Part shown: in pieces, positions 57,805-64,000 of the stretch
Layout of the letters: the number at the start of each line of letters is the position of its first letter
Position numbering within the stretch: the first letter of the stretch is position 1
Source of the DNA: Rhodopseudomonas palustris
GTDB taxonomy: Bacteria > Pseudomonadota > Alphaproteobacteria > Rhizobiales > Xanthobacteraceae
Direction of reading: 5' to 3'
Length of the DNA: 64,000 nt
Assembly (NCBI RefSeq): GCF_003226555.1
Contig: NZ_QKQS01000003.1
Span: 124,001-188,000, forward strand
Notes under the pieces: model-generated
What the model was told of the DNA's origin: nothing
Databases searched by the model: none
The model's input: only the letters and a program-made list of their open reading frames with translations
Made by a program: the position numbers and the translations under genes

Positions 57805-60066
57805 ATGGGAAAACGATTGATTCCGCCGGAGCCGGCCGAGATCCACGAGGTCCAGCTGCGCGAGGCGCTGGAAGAGCGCTATCTCGCTTACGCGCTCTCG
57901 ACCATCATGCACCGCGCGTTGCCGGACGCGCGCGATGGCCTGAAGCCCGTGCATCGCCGCATTCTGTACGGAATGCGGCTGCTGCGGCTCGACCCCGGCA
58001 CGCCGTTCAAGAAGTCCGCCAAGATCGTCGGCGACGTGATGGGCTCGTTCCATCCGCACGGCGACCAGTCGATCTACGACGCGCTGGTGCGCCTCGCGCA
58101 GGACTTCTCGTCGCGCTATCCGCTGGTCGACGGCCAGGGCAATTTCGGCAACATCGACGGCGACAACCCGGCGGCCTACCGCTACACCGAAGCGCGCATG
58201 ACCGATGTCGCGCGGCTGTTGCTCGACGGCATCGACGAGGACGGCGTCGCGTTCCGGCCGAACTACGACGGCCAGGCGAAAGAGCCGGTGGTGCTGCCCG
58301 GCGGCTTCCCGAACCTGCTCGCCAATGGCGCCCAGGGCATCGCGGTCGGCATGGCCACCGCGATCCCGCCGCACAACGCCGCCGAACTGTGCGACGCCGC
58401 GCTGCATCTGATCGAGAAGCCCGACGCCAAGTCGAGGGCGCTGCTGCGCTTCGTCAAGGGACCGGACTTCCCGACCGGCGGCATCATCATCGACTCCAAG
58501 GAAAGCATCGCCGAAGCCTACACCACCGGCCGCGGCGCGTTCCGCACCCGCGCCAAGTGGGAGCAGGAAGAGGGCGCGCGCGGCACCTGGAGCGTGGTGG
58601 TCACCCAGATCCCGTGGCTGGTACAGAAGTCGCGGCTGATCGAGAAGATTGCCGAGCTGCTCAACGAGAAGAAGCTGCCGCTGGTCGGCGACATCCGCGA
58701 CGAGTCGGCCGAGGACGTACGCATCGTCATCGAGCCGAAGTCGCGCGGTGTCGATCCGGCGCTGATGATGGAGTCGCTGTTCCGGCTGACCGAGCTGGAG
58801 AGCCGGATTCCGCTCAATCTCAACGTGCTGGTGAAGGGGCGGATTCCGAAGGTGCTCGGCCTCGCCGAATGTCTGCGTGAATGGCTCGATCATCTGCGCG
58901 ACGTGCTGCTGCGCCGCTCGAACCATCGTAAGGCCCAGATCGAGCACCGGCTCGAAGTGCTCGGCGGCTACCTGATCGCGTACCTGAACATCGACGAGGT
59001 GATCAGGATCATTCGCACCGAGGACGAGCCCAAGCCGGTGCTGATGAAGACCTTCAATCTCACCGAGATTCAGGCCGAGGCCATCCTCAACATGCGGCTG
59101 CGCTCTTTGCGCAAGCTCGAGGAAATGGAGATCCGCACCGAGGACAAGAACCTCCGTGCGGAGCTGAAGGGCATCAACGCGATCCTGAAGTCCGAGACCG
59201 AGCAGTGGGCCAAGGTCGGCGAGCAGGTCCGCAAGGTGCGCGAGATGTTCGGACCGAAGACCCCGCTCGGCAAGCGCCGCACCACCTTCGCCGACGCGCC
59301 CGAGCATGATCTCGCGGCGATCGAGGAAGCCTTCGTCGAGCGCGAGCCGGTCACGGTGGTGATCTCCGACAAGGGCTGGGTGCGGACGCTGAAGGGCCAT
59401 GTCGAGGACCTGTCGGGGCTGAACTTCAAGCAGGACGACAAGCTCGGCCAATCGTTCTTCGCCGAGACGACCTCGAAGCTGCTGCTGCTCGCCACCAACG
59501 GTCGGTTCTATGCGCTCGACGTCGCCAAGCTGCCCGGCGGCCGCGGTCACGGCGAGCCGATCCGCATGTTCATCGACATGGAGCAGGATGCGGCGATCGT
59601 CACCGTGTTCGTCCACACCGGCGGCCGCAAATTCCTGATCGCCAGCCACGACGGTCAGGGCTTCGTGGTGAACGAGGACGAGTGCGTCGGCTCGACCCGC
59701 AAGGGCAAGCAGATCCTCAACGTCGATGTCCCCAACGAAGCGCGGGCGCTCACCGTCGTCAGCGAGGGCGACGACAGCGTCGCGGTGATCGGCGACAACC
59801 GCAAGATGGTGATCTTCCCGCTCGATCAGGTGCCGGAGATGACCCGGGGCCGCGGCGTGCGGCTGCAGAAATACAAGGACGGCGGGCTGTCGGACATCGC
59901 CACCTTCTCGTCCAAGCAGGGCCTGTCCTGGCGCGATTCCGCCGGCCGCGAGTTCAGCGCGACCATGAAGGAGCTCGCCGAATGGCGCGGCAACCGCGCC
60001 GATGCCGGCCGGCTGCCGCCCAAAGGCTTCCCGAAGTCGAACAAATTCGGACGCGGCATCGTGTGA
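57805..60066 (+). CDS. parC: DNA topoisomerase IV subunit A
   Basis: ParC decatenates replicated chromosomes with ParE. The 753-aa protein has [20 protein letters not shown], catalytic Tyr127 in [17 protein letters not shown] and [18 protein letters not shown]. The quinolone-pocket segment is [14 protein letters not shown]: Gln88 stands where E. coli ParC has Ser80, and Asp92 is at the Glu84 position. The shorter C-terminal beta-pinwheel, and the absence of a GyrA box, mark it as ParC. An 11-bp terminator hairpin follows. Confidence 0.96.
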   Translation: MGKRLIPPEPAEIHEVQLREALEERYLAYALSTIMHRALPDARDGLKPVHRRILYGMRLLRLDPGTPFKKSAKIVGDVMGSFHPHGDQSIYDALVRLAQDFSSRYPLVDGQGNFGNIDGDNPAAYRYTEARMTDVARLLLDGIDEDGVAFRPNYDGQAKEPVVLPGGFPNLLANGAQGIAVGMATAIPPHNAAELCDAALHLIEKPDAKSRALLRFVKGPDFPTGGIIIDSKESIAEAYTTGRGAFRTRAKWEQEEGARGTWSVVVTQIPWLVQKSRLIEKIAELLNEKKLPLVGDIRDESAEDVRIVIEPKSRGVDPALMMESLFRLTELESRIPLNLNVLVKGRIPKVLGLAECLREWLDHLRDVLLRRSNHRKAQIEHRLEVLGGYLIAYLNIDEVIRIIRTEDEPKPVLMKTFNLTEIQAEAILNMRLRSLRKLEEMEIRTEDKNLRAELKGINAILKSETEQWAKVGEQVRKVREMFGPKTPLGKRRTTFADAPEHDLAAIEEAFVEREPVTVVISDKGWVRTLKGHVEDLSGLNFKQDDKLGQSFFAETTSKLLLLATNGRFYALDVAKLPGGRGHGEPIRMFIDMEQDAAIVTVFVHTGGRKFLIASHDGQGFVVNEDECVGSTRKGKQILNVDVPNEARALTVVSEGDDSVAVIGDNRKMVIFPLDQVPEMTRGRGVRLQKYKDGGLSDIATFSSKQGLSWRDSAGREFSATMKELAEWRGNRADAGRLPPKGFPKSNKFGRGIV

Positions 60067-60072
60067 GGCCGC

Positions 60073-60102
60073 GCCTGCCTGCGCGTTATGTCGCAGGCAG
60101 GC
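60073..60102 (+). terminator. Terminator after parC
   Basis: GCCTGCCTGCG (60073-60083) and CGCAGGCAGGC (60092-60102) are perfect 11-base arms around an 8-base loop, starting 7 bases after the parC stop, followed by TGTTCCATTT. Confidence 0.75.
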
Positions 60103-60153
60103 TGTTCCATTTGGCTTTGCGTCTCGCTCTCCAATCGCCTTGAAGTGGATGCG

Positions 60154-61584
60154 ATGATCGTACGCTCCTTTCGCCGATTTCGCCCGCTGCTCCCTCTGTT
60201 GCTCGTCGTGATGCTGCCTGGTCCGGCGCAGGCGGCGGAACTCGATGGCGCCGCGCTCAATTGGATGTGGGGCGTGCCGTTCGCCGGCATTCTGCTGTCG
60301 ATCGCGCTGGGGCCGCTGCTGTTTCCAAAGATCTGGCACGCCCATTACGGCAAGATCGCCGCATTATGGGGCGTGCTGGCGTTGGCGCCGATCGCCATCG
60401 TGTACGGCTGGGACGCCGCACTGGCGTCACTTATCCACGCGCTGCTGGCCGAGTATCTCAGCTTCATCGTGTTGCTGTTTGCGTTGTTTACGGTGTCGGG
60501 CGGCATCCTCGTCACCGGCACGATCCGTGCGACGCCTTTGCTCAACACCGGCATGCTTGCGGTCGGCACCGCCTGCGCCAGCCTGATCGGCACCACCGGC
60601 GCCGCGATGATCCTGATCCGGCCGCTGATCCGGGCCAATTCAGGTCGGAAGCACAACGTTCATGTCGTGGTGTTCTTCATTATTCTGGTCGCCAATATCG
60701 GCGGCGCGCTGTCGCCGCTCGGCGATCCGCCGCTGTTCGTCGGCTTTTTGCGCGGCATCGACTTTTTCTGGCCGGTGCAGCATTTGTGGCAGCAGACCCT
60801 GATCGTCTCCGGCGTGCTGCTGGTGATGTTCTATCTGTTCGACCTCTGGTACGCGCGCCACGACCCACCAGCCAAGACCGCCGAGACTCCGATCGGATTT
60901 CGTGGCGGCATCAATTTCCTGCTGATCGCCGGAATCATCGCCACCATCCTGGCTTGTGCGCAGTGGCGCCCAGGCATCGAGTTTGACGTTTACGGCACCA
61001 AGGTCGCGCTGCAGAATCTGGTGCGTGACGCGATGCTGGTTATGGTAGCGCTGCTGTCGCTGTGGTGGACCGCGGACGAGCACCGCGCCGCCAATGGCTT
61101 CACCTGGGAGCCGATCCGCGAGGTTGCGAAGCTGTTCGCCGGGATTTTCGTCGCCATCATTCCGGTGCTGGCGATGCTGCATGCCGGCAAGAGCGGGCTG
61201 TTCGCACCATTGCTGGAAGCGGTGACGGCGAGCAACGGCACGCCGCGCGAGGTGCCGTATTTCTGGTTCACCGGGCTGCTGTCGGCGGTGCTCGACAACG
61301 CCCCGACCTATCTGGTGTTCTTCGAATTGGCCGGCGGCCGGCCCGCCGAGCTGATGGGGCCGCTCGCCGGCACCCTGGCGGCGATCTCGATGGGGTCGGT
61401 GTACATGGGCGCGCTGACCTATGTCGGCAACGCACCGAACTTCATGGTCTATGCGATCGCCACCGAGCGCGGCATCAAGATGCCGGGATTCTTCGGCTAC
61501 GCGCTGCGGGCCGGCTTGGTGCTGATCCCGCTGTTCCTGCTGCTGACGTTCCTGCCGATCGTGCCGAACCTTCAGCTTCACTGA
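60154..61584 (+). CDS. Sodium:proton antiporter-like / CitMHS-ArsB superfamily transporter
   Basis: This 476-aa protein has a cleavable signal-like N terminus (FRPLLPLLLVVMLPGPAQAA) and about 11-12 membrane helices. Conserved segments are ASLIGTTGAAMILIRPLI, IILVANIGGALSPLGDPPLF and LSAVLDNAPTYLVFFELAGG, which fit the ion-transporter superfamily containing NhaD and ArsB. Substrate (Na+/H+ or an organic anion) is not fixed by sequence. The ATG at 60154 was chosen because it leads straight into the signal region; an ATG at 60088 lies inside the terminator zone. Confidence 0.86.
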   Translation: MIVRSFRRFRPLLPLLLVVMLPGPAQAAELDGAALNWMWGVPFAGILLSIALGPLLFPKIWHAHYGKIAALWGVLALAPIAIVYGWDAALASLIHALLAEYLSFIVLLFALFTVSGGILVTGTIRATPLLNTGMLAVGTACASLIGTTGAAMILIRPLIRANSGRKHNVHVVVFFIILVANIGGALSPLGDPPLFVGFLRGIDFFWPVQHLWQQTLIVSGVLLVMFYLFDLWYARHDPPAKTAETPIGFRGGINFLLIAGIIATILACAQWRPGIEFDVYGTKVALQNLVRDAMLVMVALLSLWWTADEHRAANGFTWEPIREVAKLFAGIFVAIIPVLAMLHAGKSGLFAPLLEAVTASNGTPREVPYFWFTGLLSAVLDNAPTYLVFFELAGGRPAELMGPLAGTLAAISMGSVYMGALTYVGNAPNFMVYAIATERGIKMPGFFGYALRAGLVLIPLFLLLTFLPIVPNLQLH

Positions 61585-61596
61585 GGCGGCAACAGG

Positions 61597-61797
61597 CTAT
61601 TTGCTTGGTGGCGCCGTGGCTGCTGCTGGGGCAGGTGGCATGCCCGGCGTGTGCTTAGGCTTGAAGGTGCCCACGTAGAACGACACGCCGCCGACCAGCA
61701 CGACGCAGATCAGGTACACCACATAGGCCTGGGGCGGGGTAGTCGCCCACCGCAGCAGGCCGTCGAATGACATCCGTTCTGGCGCTTGGTTTGACAT
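61597..61797 (-). CDS. Small single-TM hypothetical protein
   Basis: This 66-aa protein starts MSNQAPERMSFDGLLRWATT, has one membrane helix (AYVVYLICVVLVGGVSFYVG) and a Pro/Ala-rich tail (PGMPPAPAAATAPPSK). No family was recognised. It is convergent with the antiporter gene (12 bases between stops) and divergent from mntH. A longer frame to 61893 has no better support. Confidence 0.65.
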   Translation of the reverse strand: MSNQAPERMSFDGLLRWATTPPQAYVVYLICVVLVGGVSFYVGTFKPKHTPGMPPAPAAATAPPSK

Positions 61798-62007
61798 GGC
61801 GGCGTTTTGCGCCATTTGCCGGCGAACGCAAGCAGGAAAATGACGGTGCGTCACACCTGAGCCGGGTCGGAGTTCAACACGAAGCCTGATCAATGACCAT
61901 CGGCGTCTTTTGTGGCAATCTCGTCCAATGCCCGCGACTCGGCCGGCTGGAGGCTCCTTGACCGCAGAAATCGTCGTCGATCAGTGCTTGGCTGCCTTCT
62001 TGCTATT

Positions 62008-62020
62008 GCAAGCGACTTGC
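62008..62020. promoter_or_regulatory. Candidate metal-regulator site upstream of mntH
   Basis: GCAAG-CGA-CTTGC is a perfect palindrome inside TTGCAAGCGACTTGCAAG, which is also a direct repeat of TTGCAAG. It lies 31 bases before the mntH ATG. Rhizobial Mur/Fur-type Mn-responsive sites contain GCAA..TTGC elements, so regulation by Mn2+ is plausible but unproven. Confidence 0.4.
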
Positions 62021-62051
62021 AAGAAGTGTTGCGGGCCTGCAATGTGATGCG

Positions 62052-63425
62052 ATGGATGCAAAAGCGCCGCAGATGACTCCAAATCCAGCGCCGACACCGG
62101 AGCAAACCACGGGGTGGCGGCTGTCGCCGGGCGAGCCGTCGCTGGCCGGCATGTTCGGCAGCGTCCCGGTCCGGGCCAAGGGGCCGTTCTGGCGCAAGCT
62201 GATCGCATTCCTCGGCCCCGGCTATCTGGTCGCGGTCGGCTACATGGATCCCGGCAACTGGGCGACGTCGCTCGCCGGTGGCTCGAAATACGGCTACGCG
62301 CTGCTGACGGTCGCGCTGGTCTCCAACATCATGGCCGTGGTGCTGCAGTCGCTGTGCACGCGGCTCGGCGTCGGTGCGGGCCGGGATCTGGCTCAGGCCT
62401 GCCGCGACGCCTATCCGCCCTGGCTGTCGTGGCCGTTGTGGCTGTCGGCCGAGATCGCCATCACCGCGACCGATCTTGCCGAAGTCATCGGTACTGCGAT
62501 CGGGCTCAATTTGCTGTTCGGCATTCCGCTCGAGATCGGCGTATTGATCACCGCGGCAGACGTGTTCCTGGTGCTGGCGCTGCAGGCGTTCGGCTTCCGC
62601 TGGATCGAAGCCTTCGTGGTGGCGCTGCTCGGCGTGATCGCGGCGTGCTTCGCGATCCAGATCGCGATGGCCGACCCGGATTGGGGCGCGGTGATTCGCG
62701 GCTTTGCGCCGACCACGCGCGTGCTGACCGAGCCCGGCATGCTGTATCTGGCGCTCGGTATCCTCGGCGCGACGGTCATGCCGCACAATCTCTATCTGCA
62801 CTCCGGCCTGGTGCAGACGCGCGGCTTCGGTCACAGCCCAAGCGAGAAGCACGAGGCGATCAAGCTCGCCACCTTCGACTCCACGATCGCACTGACCTTC
62901 GCGCTGACCATCAATGCTTCGATCCTGATCCTGGCAGCGGCGACCTTCCACCACGCCGGCCAGACCGACGTCGCTGAACTCGACCAGGCGCACGCCTTTC
63001 TGGCGCCGCTGCTCGGGTCGACGCTGGCACCGACGCTGTTCGGCATCGCTCTGCTCGCCTGCGGCCTGAACTCGACGATCACCGCGACACTCGCCGGCCA
63101 GATCGTGATGGAAGGTTTCATCCAGATCAGGATCAAGCCGTGGCTGCGGCGAATGGTGACACGGCTGATCGCGATCGTTCCGGCGGTCGTCGTCACGATC
63201 ATCGCCGGCGAGAAGGGGACCGGGCAGCTTCTGATTCTCAGTCAGGTGGTGCTCAGCCTGCAACTCCCCTTTGCCGTTGTGCCGCTGGTGATGTTCACCG
63301 CCAGCCGCGCCAAGATGGGCGAGTTCGTTGCGCCGCGCTGGCTCACCGCCTCCGCGTCGGTGATCGCGGCGATCATCATCGTGCTGAACATCAAGCTGGT
63401 GTTCGACTACGCGACCGGCGGGTAG
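62052..63425 (+). CDS. mntH: Mn2+/divalent cation:proton symporter MntH (NRAMP family)
   Basis: This 457-aa NRAMP transporter imports manganese and other divalent metals. It has the metal-binding DPGNW motif at residues 66-70 ([20 protein letters not shown]) in helix 1 and [16 protein letters not shown] in helix 6, with about eleven membrane helices. A ~45-residue hydrophilic N-terminal extension precedes helix 1. It appears monocistronic, with the AraC-type gene convergent behind it. Confidence 0.95.
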   Translation: MDAKAPQMTPNPAPTPEQTTGWRLSPGEPSLAGMFGSVPVRAKGPFWRKLIAFLGPGYLVAVGYMDPGNWATSLAGGSKYGYALLTVALVSNIMAVVLQSLCTRLGVGAGRDLAQACRDAYPPWLSWPLWLSAEIAITATDLAEVIGTAIGLNLLFGIPLEIGVLITAADVFLVLALQAFGFRWIEAFVVALLGVIAACFAIQIAMADPDWGAVIRGFAPTTRVLTEPGMLYLALGILGATVMPHNLYLHSGLVQTRGFGHSPSEKHEAIKLATFDSTIALTFALTINASILILAAATFHHAGQTDVAELDQAHAFLAPLLGSTLAPTLFGIALLACGLNSTITATLAGQIVMEGFIQIRIKPWLRRMVTRLIAIVPAVVVTIIAGEKGTGQLLILSQVVLSLQLPFAVVPLVMFTASRAKMGEFVAPRWLTASASVIAAIIIVLNIKLVFDYATGG

Positions 63426-63478
63426 CTCGCAGACTTGGGATCCGAGAGCCGGGGGCTGCTGGTCAGGATGGTGCCTGG

Positions 63479-64000
63479 TCAAACACGCTTTTGTTCGTCC
63501 GCTCCCACTTTCGTGGGGGCGTGACGTTGCGCGAAGTACTGCGCAGGCGTGCTTCCCAGCGCCTTCTTGAACATGGTGATGAAGGCGTTCACTGACTCGT
63601 AGCCAAGTTCGGCCGCAACATTCTGCACCGCTTCGCCGCTCGCAAGTTCTCGAAGGGCGACGACGAGGTGCAGCTGCTGTCGCCAGCGTCCGAACGTCAG
63701 TCCCGTCTCGCGGATCAGCAGCCGCGCCAACGATCTGTCACTCATCGCGAGGCGCTTTGCCCAATCGCTCAAGGTCCTGCGGTCGGACGGTTCGGCTGTC
63801 AGAGCATCGGCGATAGCCCGGATCTTCGGATGGCTGGAAATCGGCAGGTTGAACCGCTCGCGCGGCATTTCCGCCAGTTCGTCCAGCAGCACGCGCGCAA
63901 TTCGGGCCGCGTGGCTATCGGGATGATAGTCCGCTCGCTCCTCGGCCAAGCGCTCGACCATTTCCCGTATCATCGGAGAAATCGAAAGCGTGCAACTGCA
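63479..64000 (-). CDS. AraC-family transcriptional regulator (5' end beyond window)
   Basis: The frame is open through the right edge (LSISPMIREMVERLAEER), so the N-terminal AraC_N/cupin domain lies outside the window. The visible part holds linker residues and the C-terminal double HTH: RTLSDWAKRLAMSDRSLARL, LTFGRWRQQLHLVVALRELA and NVAAELGYESVNAFITMFKK then GSTPAQYF. An internal ATG at 63973 should not be taken as the start. The stop is 53 bases from that of mntH. Confidence 0.88.
   Translation of the reverse strand, partial: CSCTLSISPMIREMVERLAEERADYHPDSHAARIARVLLDELAEMPRERFNLPISSHPKIRAIADALTAEPSDRRTLSDWAKRLAMSDRSLARLLIRETGLTFGRWRQQLHLVVALRELASGEAVQNVAAELGYESVNAFITMFKKALGSTPAQYFAQRHAPTKVGADEQKRV

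Noticed and set aside
57307-60345. 1012-aa minus-strand open frame
   Set aside because: Antisense to parC and the HxlR gene; long only because of the high G+C codon bias.
61890-63482. 530-aa minus-strand open frame
   Set aside because: Antisense to mntH; no recognisable domain.

Overview
The window reads as chromosomal DNA of a purple non-sulfur phototroph of the Nitrobacteraceae/Bradyrhizobiaceae group, most likely Rhodopseudomonas palustris or a close relative. The evidence is a pucBA light-harvesting 2 operon, high G+C coding DNA, and a Bradyrhizobium-type ndvB/ndvC beta-glucan locus. The alphaproteobacterial housekeeping order glmU-glmS, recG/sdhE-mfd, rpoZ-rsh-pdxJ-acpS-lepB-rnc-era-recO is also present. 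No integrase, transposase, phage gene or CRISPR array was seen.

Layout. 1-1,070: the end of an unidentified gene, pucBA (minus strand) and tRNA-Lys(UUU). 1,225-8,517: a cell-envelope block with an NdvB-like GH17+GT2 glucan synthase, a small exported protein, a divergent NdvC-like GH17 membrane protein and two hypothetical membrane proteins. 8,684-19,131: glmU, glmS, a DUF502 membrane protein, recG, sdhE and mfd. 19,141-20,652: a two-gene islet of clearly lower G+C (a HAD phosphatase and a three-TM membrane protein) sitting directly behind mfd. 20,921-26,565: a GGDEF-like protein and an adenylate-forming-enzyme homologue that both look catalytically degenerate, a peptide-binding protein, and an IalB-like protein. 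26,674-33,409: hspQ, an AEC transporter, a UbiH-type hydroxylase, a frameshifted phosphatidylcholine synthase, a TerC-like protein, a quinone oxidoreductase and rimO.

33,640-42,238 is an accessory catabolic stretch: a 48-aa membrane peptide, a LysR regulator divergent from a NitT/TauT-type ABC importer with a kynurenine-formamidase-like hydrolase, the 5-oxoprolinase genes pxpBCA, and an RraA-like/cupin pair. 42,361-44,853 holds dapA, mscL, smpB and a PrxQ-type peroxiredoxin. 44,985-54,871 holds a family-5 uracil-DNA glycosylase, a NYN-domain protein, and the rpoZ-to-recO run. 54,886-64,000 holds two regulator/enzyme pairs (GST/TetR and a YtfG-like reductase/HxlR), each with an inverted repeat in its shared promoter, then parC, an ion antiporter, mntH and the truncated end of an AraC-type regulator.

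The main things to look at again are the low-G+C HAD/membrane operon, the 2-base frameshift in pcs, the paired degenerate enzymes at 20.9-23.7 kb, the ndv-type locus in a phototroph, three dispersed copies of an ~80-base palindromic repeat, and several unannotated inverted repeats in divergent promoters.
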